From: UBA1049 sp964525815
Lineage (GTDB): Bacteria > Bacillota > Clostridia > Oscillospirales > CAG-382
Direction: 5' to 3'
Length of the DNA stretch: 5,902 nt
NCBI GenBank assembly: GCA_964525815.1
Contig: CAZGJQ010000107.1
Span: 1-5,902, forward strand
Below the pieces are notes generated by a model. That model saw only the letters and a list, made by a program, of their open reading frames with translations, was not told the DNA's origin and ran no database searches. Within the stretch, counting starts at the first letter, position 1. Each line of letters opens with the position of its first letter. The position numbers and the translations under genes were made by a program. Below, piece by piece: positions 1 to 5,878 of the stretch.

Positions 1-293
1 CCTATTTCTGTTTGTAAAAGCGGATTCTTGTCGTCGATGTAAACGCAGTACTCCTCAATCAAAGAAAAATCAGGAGCATCCACAATGCTGCCGTAATAGC
101 TTGCTATCATGTCCTCGTCCAGGTATTCCCCCGCAACGGTTGATTCGCTCGTATATACCGAGCCGCTTGTCATCTCGTTATCCTCCAGAACTCCCTTGAC
201 GATATCGGTTACGCTTCCCACCTCCTTGCCTTCGCATGCCGTAAGGGCAAGTAATAGCAGTGCTGCAAGGGCTAAATAAAAGAGCTTTTTCAT
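1..293 (-). CDS. Small secreted lipoprotein, DUF4358-like, C-terminus cut by window edge
   Basis: The visible 97 residues begin MKKLFYLALAALLLLALTAC, a textbook lipoprotein signal peptide: two lysines, a hydrophobic core (residues 4-17) and a lipobox LTAC with the lipidated cysteine at residue 20. The mature part is acidic and holds the pattern YLDEDMIASYYG followed by a spacer and then IEEYCVYIDD near residues 59-89, which resembles the DUF4358 lipoproteins of Clostridia as I remember them; that assignment is by eye and not certain. The protein would be anchored to the outer face of the membrane; its function is unknown. The start is supported by AAAGGA on the minus strand (302-307) with 8 bases to the ATG. 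It follows coaW by 22 bases on the same strand and probably shares its transcript. The gene continues beyond position 1, so its length and C-terminus cannot be judged. Confidence 0.8.
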   Translation of the reverse strand, partial: MKKLFYLALAALLLLALTACEGKEVGSVTDIVKGVLEDNEMTSGSVYTSESTVAGEYLDEDMIASYYGSIVDAPDFSLIEEYCVYIDDKNPLLQTEI

Positions 294-315
294 TTTCTCA
301 TTCCTTTTTTATGTT

Positions 316-1137
316 TTATATTTTATTAGAAAGAGCGGCTCCCACCACCGTCGCATAGGTTGAGTTCTCGGGTATGACAAACTCAACACCGAACATCTCT
401 CCGAGACCGCAGAATCTGTTCTTGGTTTGCGGTATAACCGAGAGGTTTCCGGTTAGCACAATGCTTGATACGGATTTTTGCCTTGCGGAAAATATGGACA
501 TCATAGCTATTGTCTCAAAAACAAGGTTGATTATCCCGAGAGCAATATCCGCCTTACTCGCGATATCGCTCATTTTCCCGAAGTTTGCGGCCGTTATGTT
601 TGCAGATAGGTTTGGGCTGATTATCAGCTCGGTAATGTCCTCAATCCGTAAATCCACATTAGAAAGGTTACCCTCGAGAGCCAGCTCCGCAATCTGCTCC
701 ACATTCTGCATCCCCAGCATTTTTTTTGCAAGTCCGATGAGTGTGCCCCCTCCTATGCCCGTTCCGCCCAAGTGGGTATAATTCTTACCGTCGGCATGAA
801 CGATAGCGGTTCCCGTTCCCATGCTTACGATTATTGCCTCATTTAGTTCGCTCAGATAGAGACCGCCTCTGCCGGTTGCGTTGAATTCGTTAACATGCAC
901 CGTTTTAAGTCCGTATATATCGGTGTCTACAAAGGACGAGCCCACACCCGTAATCATAACTCGTTCTATGCCGGATAATGCTATTTTGTTTTCGGAGGTA
1001 AACTTGCCGAACGCTCCGTAAATAGAGGCTATCGGGTCGGTTGCCTTGACCAGCTGCGGGCTGAGCAGACGGGTTCCGTCAAAGCCGACGATTTTGGTGG
1101 TGCTGCCTCCTACATCAATGCCTATTATAATGCCCAT
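316..1137 (-). CDS. coaW: Type II pantothenate kinase
   Basis: This 273-residue cytosolic enzyme should phosphorylate pantothenate with ATP, the first step of coenzyme A synthesis. It has the acetate/sugar kinase-Hsp70-actin (ASKHA) fold: the phosphate-1 loop GIDVGGSTTK at residues 6-15, a glutamate in VNEFNATG (E84) at the place of the catalytic base of staphylococcal CoaW, phosphate-2 region SMGTGTA (105-111), the glycine-rich HLGGTGIGGGTLIGL (122-136), ITAANFGK (181-188) and adenosine-site TGNL (229-232). These motifs and the length match the short bacterial type II enzymes, which in staphylococci escape CoA feedback inhibition; whether this one does is not visible. The related BadF/BadG activator ATPases are the main alternative, but the NITAANFG block favours CoaW. 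The gene is read leftward from a strong promoter about 30 bases upstream; AAGG lies 3 bases before the ATG, with a second AAAGGG further upstream. The lipoprotein gene follows in the same direction. Confidence 0.85.
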   Translation of the reverse strand: MGIIIGIDVGGSTTKIVGFDGTRLLSPQLVKATDPIASIYGAFGKFTSENKIALSGIERVMITGVGSSFVDTDIYGLKTVHVNEFNATGRGGLYLSELNEAIIVSMGTGTAIVHADGKNYTHLGGTGIGGGTLIGLAKKMLGMQNVEQIAELALEGNLSNVDLRIEDITELIISPNLSANITAANFGKMSDIASKADIALGIINLVFETIAMMSIFSARQKSVSSIVLTGNLSVIPQTKNRFCGLGEMFGVEFVIPENSTYATVVGAALSNKI

Positions 1138-1173
1138 TTACCTTATTATCCCTTTCCGCTTTATAATGCCTTA

Positions 1174-1202
1174 AGTTTAGCTTTTTCTGCCGGATTTGTC
1201 AA
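1174..1202 (-). promoter_or_regulatory. Sigma-A-type promoter for coaW
   Basis: On the minus strand a perfect -35 TTGACA (1202-1197) is followed by a 17-base spacer and a -10 TAAACT (1179-1174, 4 of 6 to consensus). A start near 1167 leaves a leader of about 30 bases before the coaW ATG. An A/T tract lies just upstream of the -35 and could act as an UP element. This is read from the sequence; activity is inferred. Confidence 0.72.
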
Positions 1203-1214
1203 GCGGATACAACT

Positions 1215-1226
1215 TTTTTTAAAAAA
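1215..1226. repeat. T6A6 palindromic tract between divergent promoters
   Basis: Six T followed by six A form a perfect 12-base palindrome, with a seventh T at 1214. It lies between the two divergent promoters, 12 bases beyond the coaW -35 and 14 bases before the holB -35. A tract of this kind bends DNA and can serve as an UP element for either promoter. It is not followed by a GC-rich stem, so I do not call it a terminator. Confidence 0.45.
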
Positions 1227-1240
1227 CAAGCATCTTGCTC

Positions 1241-1269
1241 TTTTCAAAATGTTACCGTTGTGGTATTAT
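1241..1269 (+). promoter_or_regulatory. Candidate promoter for the holB-ricT operon
   Basis: A -35 like TTTTCA (1241-1246, 4 of 6) is followed by a 17-base spacer and a -10 TATTAT (1264-1269, 5 of 6). Transcription would begin near 1276. If real, the in-frame ATG at 1249 lies inside the promoter and cannot be the holB start, which supports the ATG at 1300. Confidence 0.5.
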
Positions 1270-1299
1270 ATAAACAGTGCTGAAAGGTTTGTGTGCGCA

Positions 1300-2274
1300 A
1301 TGACGCTTAATCAAAAAGAAAAACAGAGATTCCTTGATGTTCTCGGAGGCAGCTCCGGGAGCGGTGTTCATTCTCACGCTTATATTATAGAGGGCGCTTT
1401 TGGGGTTGGGAAATCGGAGTTTGCGCTGTTCTGTACCGCAGCCATTCTTTGCGAGGGTAATAACCCGCCCTGCGGGAGCTGCAAGGCCTGCAAAAAGGTT
1501 TTTTCCGGCTCTCATCCGGATGTGCATTTTTACGGCGGAGAAGGCGGTAAGCCCGTAACAATGAAGGAGGTTCGTGAGCTGATAGCCTCATCCGTGCTGC
1601 TGCCTAACGACTCGGATAAAAAGGCTTATATCATTAAAGACGCGCATAAAATGCGTACGGATACCCAAAACGCAATGCTTAAGCTCTTTGAGGAGCCTCC
1701 TCAGTCGGTGGTGGTTTTTATGCTTGCCGAAAAGAAGGAAGCGCTTCTGCCCACAATACTGTCCAGAGGTCAGCTTATAACCCTATACGGTGCGGACGAC
1801 GAGACGGTGGAAGCTTATCTGAGAGAAAAACACAAAAACACCGCCGACCAGGATATAAGAAGTGCCGTGCGGGCGGCGGAGGGCAGTGTCGGAAGGGCGG
1901 AGCTGCTCTTAAAAAAAGACAGCTTGGAGTCCAAAAAAAAGGCATCGGGGCTTCTGGAGCTGTTGTTTTCGGGCGGAAGGCTGGATTTTTATGACAGAAT
2001 GCTCTCCGCAAGGATTACAAGGGAAAAGCTATCCGACCTTTTGGAGCTGCTGCAAAGGTTTATAGCGGACATCATTCAATTCAAGTATAAAAGCGCAGAC
2101 CCTGTTTTTTTATCCGAGGAGGAGGCGTCAAGGTATGCGGAGCGGGTAAGCAAAAAGGCGTTGCTCGGGATGAACAATGCGATTATGGACTGTAGAAGAA
2201 CCATAGAAAGCAGCGGAAACTTAAACGCCGCAATAACTAATCTAAGCATAAAATTGTGGACTCTAAAGGGTTGA
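1300..2274 (+). CDS. holB: DNA polymerase III clamp loader, delta prime subunit
   Basis: This 324-residue cytosolic AAA+ protein is a stator subunit of the clamp loader that places the beta clamp on primed DNA. Seen in order: SHAYIIEG (25-32), typical of delta prime and DnaX; a P-loop GAFGVGKS (32-39); four cysteines (51, 58, 61, 64) forming the zinc module of this family; a degenerate Walker B-like IIKDAHKM; the hallmark KLFEEPP (128-134); and the sensor/arginine-finger segment LSRGQ with Arg156. The usual cysteine of the SRC motif is glycine here. The C-terminal part fits the collar domain. An in-frame ATG at 1249 would add 17 residues, but it overlaps the probable promoter; ATG 1300 has AAAGG 12 bases upstream, and a GTG at 1291 is another in-frame option. 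ricT follows after 35 bases, the usual Firmicute neighbour. A DnaX paralogue is less likely because the Walker B is poor and the length short. Confidence 0.88.
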   Translation: MTLNQKEKQRFLDVLGGSSGSGVHSHAYIIEGAFGVGKSEFALFCTAAILCEGNNPPCGSCKACKKVFSGSHPDVHFYGGEGGKPVTMKEVRELIASSVLLPNDSDKKAYIIKDAHKMRTDTQNAMLKLFEEPPQSVVVFMLAEKKEALLPTILSRGQLITLYGADDETVEAYLREKHKNTADQDIRSAVRAAEGSVGRAELLLKKDSLESKKKASGLLELLFSGGRLDFYDRMLSARITREKLSDLLELLQRFIADIIQFKYKSADPVFLSEEEASRYAERVSKKALLGMNNAIMDCRRTIESSGNLNAAITNLSIKLWTLKG

Positions 2275-2295
2275 ACAATATCGTATAAATTCTGA

Positions 2296-2301
2296 AAGGA
2301 G
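2296..2301 (+). promoter_or_regulatory. Ribosome binding site of ricT
   Basis: AAGGAG lies 8 bases before ATG 2310 and only 5 before the in-frame TTG at 2307. The spacing and the stronger codon favour ATG as the start, removing one residue from the longest reading. Confidence 0.7.
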
Positions 2302-2309
2302 AACCGTTG

Positions 2310-3194
2310 ATGGGTGAGGCTCAGAGCAATAAACAGACCTGTGAAATAGTCGGAATACGGTTTAAGAGCGCAGGTAAAATATATTATTTTTCACCGGACG
2401 GTATCAGCTTCGAGCAGGGGGACAAGGCGATTGTAGAAACGGTAAGAGGCGTTGAGTTCGGTTATGTTGCCATAACCAATTCGTTCGTATCACAGGATGA
2501 AATAGTATCTCCTCTCAAGCCGGTGATCAGAAAAGCAACTCCGGAGGACGAGCGGCATCACGAGGCAAACAAAGCGCTTGAGGAGGACGCAAAAGCGGTC
2601 TGGGACGAAAAGGTGAAGAAAAACGGGCTGGTAATGCAGCTTGTTGAGGTGGAGTACACCTTTGACAACGCAAAGCTGATATTTTACTTCACTGCGGACG
2701 GCAGGGTGGATTTCAGAGAGCTTGTAAAGGATCTTGCGGCGGTGTTCCGTACCAGAATAGAGCTAAGACAGATAGGTGTAAGGGATGAGGCAAAGCTGTT
2801 CGGAGGGTTGGGCGTATGCGGCAGACCGTTCTGCTGCAAGACCTTTTTATCAGACTTTGTCCAGGTATCCATAAAAATGGCAAAGGAGCAGAACCTGTCT
2901 CTTTCCTCCACAAAGATTTCCGGAACCTGCGGCAGGCTCATGTGCTGTCTGCGGTTTGAGCATGATGTTTATGAAAGGGAGTACACCAACTTTCCTAAGG
3001 TGGACAGCATAGTGGAAACCCCGTCAGGCAGAGGTGTTATTATTGAGAGCAACTTCCTGACCGGGAAAATAAAGGTCAGAATGAACGGAGAGCAGGGTAT
3101 AATAAAGATCTTTACAAAGAATGAGCTTAAAGTGGTGGGTATGATTAATGTAAAGGACGAGGACTACGAGGATATTGAGAGCTTGGAGGAATAG
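2310..3194 (+). CDS. ricT: RicT/YaaT, PSP1-domain protein
   Basis: The 294-residue protein belongs to the PSP1/YaaT family. In Bacillus subtilis RicT joins RicA and RicF in a complex that carries iron-sulfur clusters, promotes RNase Y-dependent RNA maturation, and affects sporulation, competence and biofilm formation. Seen here: an N-terminal half beginning CEIVGIRFKSAGKIYYF, an acidic and lysine-rich linker (about residues 75-105), then the PSP1 core with VEVEYTFDNAKLIFYFTADG, and two cysteine motifs CGRPFCC (C170, C175, C176) and CGRLMCC (C207, C212, C213) that are the family hallmark and candidate cluster ligands. The C-terminus has GVIIESNFLTGKIKVRM and an acidic tail. Length is slightly above the Bacillus protein. 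It sits directly after holB, as in many Firmicutes, and 33 bases before the acyltransferase gene. No ricA or ricF is visible here. Confidence 0.92.
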   Translation: MGEAQSNKQTCEIVGIRFKSAGKIYYFSPDGISFEQGDKAIVETVRGVEFGYVAITNSFVSQDEIVSPLKPVIRKATPEDERHHEANKALEEDAKAVWDEKVKKNGLVMQLVEVEYTFDNAKLIFYFTADGRVDFRELVKDLAAVFRTRIELRQIGVRDEAKLFGGLGVCGRPFCCKTFLSDFVQVSIKMAKEQNLSLSSTKISGTCGRLMCCLRFEHDVYEREYTNFPKVDSIVETPSGRGVIIESNFLTGKIKVRMNGEQGIIKIFTKNELKVVGMINVKDEDYEDIESLEE

Positions 3195-3227
3195 CATTGC
3201 CTTTTTAGGTGTGTGTAGCAGATAGAT

Positions 3228-4637
3228 ATGGTTTTTTCGTCTCTGATTTTTTTATTCGCATTCCTGCCGATTACACTTGCGGCATACTTTCTTGTGCCGT
3301 TCAGATACAGGAACTTGGTGCTTTTTGCGGTGAGCCTTGCCTTTTATGGCTGGGGCGAGCCGCTTTATATTTTTATAATGCTTTTTTCGATAACAGCGGC
3401 TTATATTTTTGGTTTTTTTATTTCAAAGCATCGGGAAACTAACCGTAAAAGAGCAAGGGTTTACCTTGCGGCATCCATAATTATTAACCTTACGGCGCTG
3501 CTATTCTTTAAATATGCCAATTTCTTTTTAGAGAACCTTTCTCTTCTTCCGTTTATACCGCATATTAATCCCATCGAAGGCTTAACACTGCCCATAGGAA
3601 TATCCTTTTATACCTTTCAGATAATGTCCTATTCCATTGATGTGTATCGCGGAGATACCGATTCGCAGCGCAGCTTTGTTTCCTTTGGAGCATATGTGGT
3701 GCTGTTTCCGCAGCTCATAGCCGGTCCCATTGTAAGATACAGGGATATTGCCGATATGCTCTCGGAGAGAAAGGAGAGCATAAGGAAGTTTGCGTCCGGA
3801 GCCGGTCGTTTTTGCGCAGGACTTGCGAAAAAGGTCATTTTAGCGGATTCTGCGGGGGGGGGGGGGGTGAGCGTCAGAATCGCCAACGCGTTCGAGCCGA
3901 GCGTGCTGGGAGCCTGGACTGTGGTGGTCGCATACTCCTTTCAGATATATTTTGATTTTTCGGGATACTCGGATATGGCTATCGGGCTGGGCAGAATATT
4001 TGGGTTTGAGTTTCTTGAGAACTTCAACTATCCCTACATATCACGGAGCATTACAGAGTTCTGGCGTCGCTGGCATATTTCTCTTTCCACCTGGTTTAAG
4101 GAATATGTTTACATACCGCTGGGAGGTAACCGGAAGGGGCTGGGAGTTCAATACAGGAACATAGCCGTCGTATGGCTGCTAACCGGCTTCTGGCACGGAG
4201 CGGCTTGGAATTTTGTGCTGTGGGGCGTCTACTTCGGAATAATTCTTATGCTGGAGAAGACCTTTGTTCTCGGTATGCTCAAAAGACTGCCCGCCGCAGT
4301 CGGGCATATATACTCACTTCTCCTGATTATGTTCGGCTGGCTTATATTCTCTTCTTCATCTGCGGCGGAAATCTGGCGGTATCTAAAGATGATGTTCGGC
4401 TCGGGCGCAGCCCTTACCACAAGCGTTGCCTCTTATGATTTTTTAAGGCTGCTACCCTTGTTTATGGTAAGCATAATAGCGTCCACTCCTTTAATCAAGA
4501 GCCTTTACCATAGGCTTAATAAAAGGTTCGCTGCCTCCGCATATCTAAACCCCGCGTTAATGGGAGGCTCACTGCTGCTCTGCACCGCTTATATGGTGGA
4601 TTCTACCTTCAGCCCGTTTTTGTATTATATTTTTTAA
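3228..4637 (+). CDS. MBOAT-family membrane O-acyltransferase (AlgI/PatA type) containing a poly-G tract
   Basis: This 469-residue polytopic membrane protein belongs to the AlgI/DltB/PatA-like MBOAT group, which moves acyl groups, usually acetyl, across the membrane for O-acylation of envelope glycans. Seen: the usual N-terminus MVFSSLIFLFAFLP, LPIGISFYTFQ (121-131), FPQLIAGPIVRY (160-171), QIYFDFSGYSDMAIGLG (239-255), the cytosolic-loop signature EFWRRWHISLSTWFKEY with His283, YIPLGGNR, and FWHGAAWNFVLWG with the invariant catalytic His323. Several further hydrophobic segments complete a multi-pass protein of normal length. The start follows a TAG closely and matches the family N-terminus, but has no good ribosome site. 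Oddity: residues 209-213 (AGGGG) are coded by GC plus 14 consecutive G; family members I recall have a shorter segment between KKVILAD and the next helix. The DHHW gene 14 bases downstream is the expected partner. The acyl group and acceptor cannot be read from sequence. Confidence 0.93.
   Translation: MVFSSLIFLFAFLPITLAAYFLVPFRYRNLVLFAVSLAFYGWGEPLYIFIMLFSITAAYIFGFFISKHRETNRKRARVYLAASIIINLTALLFFKYANFFLENLSLLPFIPHINPIEGLTLPIGISFYTFQIMSYSIDVYRGDTDSQRSFVSFGAYVVLFPQLIAGPIVRYRDIADMLSERKESIRKFASGAGRFCAGLAKKVILADSAGGGGVSVRIANAFEPSVLGAWTVVVAYSFQIYFDFSGYSDMAIGLGRIFGFEFLENFNYPYISRSITEFWRRWHISLSTWFKEYVYIPLGGNRKGLGVQYRNIAVVWLLTGFWHGAAWNFVLWGVYFGIILMLEKTFVLGMLKRLPAAVGHIYSLLLIMFGWLIFSSSSAAEIWRYLKMMFGSGAALTTSVASYDFLRLLPLFMVSIIASTPLIKSLYHRLNKRFAASAYLNPALMGGSLLLCTAYMVDSTFSPFLYYIF
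3854..3867 (+). repeat. Poly-G(14) homopolymer inside the MBOAT gene
   Basis: Fourteen uninterrupted G bases encode part of Ala209 and Gly210-213 and the first base of Val214. Family motifs flank the tract in the same frame on both sides, so this copy reads as intact. With 13 G the next codon is TGA (3868-3870); with 15 G the frame stops at TGA 3953-3955. Such tracts are known slipped-strand hotspots in phase-variable surface genes of other bacteria. Sequencing or assembly error in the count is also possible. Confidence 0.9.
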
Positions 4638-4647
4638 AGGGAGGGAG
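4636..4647 (+). promoter_or_regulatory. Strong ribosome binding site of the DHHW gene
   Basis: AAAGGGAGGGAG overlaps the last two bases of the MBOAT stop codon. Its GGAGG core (4640-4644) lies 7 bases before the in-frame ATA at 4652 and 17 before the out-of-frame ATG at 4662. The overlap with the stop suggests translational coupling. The position argues that initiation really occurs near 4652, despite the lack of a standard start codon there. Confidence 0.7.
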
Positions 4648-4651
4648 TAAA

Positions 4652-5833
4652 ATAAATAACAATGCGAATAAAATCTCAATAATAATTTTCTGCGGCATTA
4701 TCGCTCTGCTGTCTGTATTTTTTGTAGCAACCAAGGATAAGGAGTTTTCCGAGCAGGAGAACAGAAACCTGCAGACCCTGCCCGAGTTTGACATCGACAG
4801 CCTGCTGGACGGGAGATATTCAAAGAGAATAAACAGCTACTTTGCCGACCAGTTTCCGTTTAGGGACTTCTTTGTCGGAGCGAAGGGGATGAGCGAGTGT
4901 GCTCTGCTTAAGGGGGAGAACAACGGAGTTCTGCTGGGAGAGGACGGTTTCCTTGCGGTGCGCACCTTTTCCGCATATGATGGGAAGGACTTTGTCGGTC
5001 CTACCGATTATTACTCAAAAAGGGTGCTGAACGCACATTTTGAAGCGGTAAACAAGCTGAAAGATAAGCTGGACACACAGGGTATCACCTTTGCGGTCAT
5101 GGCGCCTCCCCGTACTATTGATGTAGCCGCCTCCAAGTTCGATTATCCGACGGTTAACAGCGAAAAGCTGCAGGAATATATACGGGACGGGCTTAAGGAG
5201 GCAAACTATATAGACATTCTGCCCGTGCTCAAGGAAAGGCTGGAGGAGGGTGAGTATGTGTACTACAAGACCGACCATCATTTTACCGCTCTCGGAGCCT
5301 ATTATTCCTACTGCGAGGTTATGAAGGGGTTCGGGCTGGAAGAGGAGATTATTCCGCTTGCCGATTTTGAGCGGGAGCTTGTTTCCGACGCTTTTTACGG
5401 CACAACCTGGTCAAAGGCCGGATTCAAGACTGTAATGCCGGACAGCATGTATTTCTTCCATTATATATATAAAGACGAGAATTGTTTTGTCACTATCAGG
5501 GACGGGGAGGTGCTGGAAGGGCTCTATGACCGCTCCTTTCTGGATACAAAGGATAAGTATTCCGCATTTATAGGGGGGAACAGCCTCCGCACAAGCATTA
5601 CCGAGAAGAACGGCACAGAACAAAGCAAAAAGCCTAAGCTGCTGCTTGTCAAGGATTCGTTCGGTCTGAGTCTTGCTCCCTTTCTTGCTCTGCATTTTGA
5701 CCTTGAAATAATAAATGTTGCAAATATGCATCCGGTGAGTGAATTGGCATTGGAGGAGGGCTGCGATTATGTCCTTGTCGTGTATAATACCGAGAATCTC
5801 ATCTCGAGCAGATATTTAGCGTATATTTCATAG
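4652..5833 (+). CDS. DHHW-family (AlgX/AlgJ-like SGNH) membrane-anchored O-acylation partner
   Basis: Read from the ATA at 4652 this is 393 residues, a usual length for the DHHW family. Seen: a short polar start, one hydrophobic anchor (about residues 8-26, cytosol to outside), then the family block FSEQENRNLQTLPEF, the segment YFADQFPFRD, an internal VLLGEDGFL, the name-giving TDHHFT (Asp208, His210) and VKDSFG (Ser336). By analogy with AlgX, Asp208, His210 and Ser336 are the candidate catalytic triad of an extracytoplasmic acyltransferase or esterase that works with the upstream MBOAT. The first in-frame ATG is at 4889 (residue 80); starting there would remove the anchor and conserved N-terminal blocks, so it is not believable. 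No ATG, GTG or TTG lies in frame upstream. Either ATA is the start, or it is an altered ATG, or a base is missing in the A run 4670-4673, which would join the frame of ATG 4662 (MRIKISII). Exact start uncertain; family assignment good. Confidence 0.85.
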   Translation: MNNNANKISIIIFCGIIALLSVFFVATKDKEFSEQENRNLQTLPEFDIDSLLDGRYSKRINSYFADQFPFRDFFVGAKGMSECALLKGENNGVLLGEDGFLAVRTFSAYDGKDFVGPTDYYSKRVLNAHFEAVNKLKDKLDTQGITFAVMAPPRTIDVAASKFDYPTVNSEKLQEYIRDGLKEANYIDILPVLKERLEEGEYVYYKTDHHFTALGAYYSYCEVMKGFGLEEEIIPLADFERELVSDAFYGTTWSKAGFKTVMPDSMYFFHYIYKDENCFVTIRDGEVLEGLYDRSFLDTKDKYSAFIGGNSLRTSITEKNGTEQSKKPKLLLVKDSFGLSLAPFLALHFDLEIINVANMHPVSELALEEGCDYVLVVYNTENLISSRYLAYIS

Positions 5834-5858
5834 AAAATACAGGTTTATTTACAATTAT

Positions 5859-5878
5859 CTTATAATATTATTTATAAG
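5859..5878. repeat. AT-rich inverted repeat after the DHHW gene
   Basis: CTTATAA (5859-5865) and TTATAAG (5872-5878) form a perfect 7-base inverted repeat around a 6-base loop, 25 bases after the DHHW stop. The stem is almost all A/T and is followed by GC-containing sequence with no T run, so it is not a good intrinsic terminator. It could be an operator or chance in AT-rich spacer DNA. Confidence 0.3.

Noticed and set aside
374..781. Long plus-strand open frame opposite coaW
   Set aside because: It lies fully antisense to a gene with clear kinase motifs, has no ribosome site and its translation is low-complexity, proline and serine rich, typical of a shadow frame.
1230..1245. Hairpin AGCA-TCT-TGCT followed by TTTT, a possible small terminator
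   Set aside because: The stem is only four pairs, no gene ends here, and the sequence overlaps the -35 region of the holB promoter.
1249..1299. Extended N-terminus of holB from ATG 1249
   Set aside because: The 17 extra residues do not resemble delta prime, no ribosome site precedes them and the codons overlap the likely promoter.
3209..3442. Second open frame overlapping the MBOAT start
   Set aside because: It is in another frame of the MBOAT gene, whose own frame carries the family N-terminus and motifs.
4662..4682. Six-codon ATG frame (MRIKSQ) overlapping the DHHW start
   Set aside because: It is 17 bases from the ribosome site core and too short to support as a leader peptide; it matters only as evidence for a possible missing base.
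5572..5579. Run of six G in the DHHW gene as a second slippage tract
   Set aside because: Six G in two glycine codons is within normal range and too short for frequent slippage.
5848..5878. TTTACA and TATAAG as a promoter for a gene to the right
   Set aside because: The spacer would be 19 bases and the -10 box is part of an AT-rich repeat; boxes of this quality are expected by chance in such spacer DNA.
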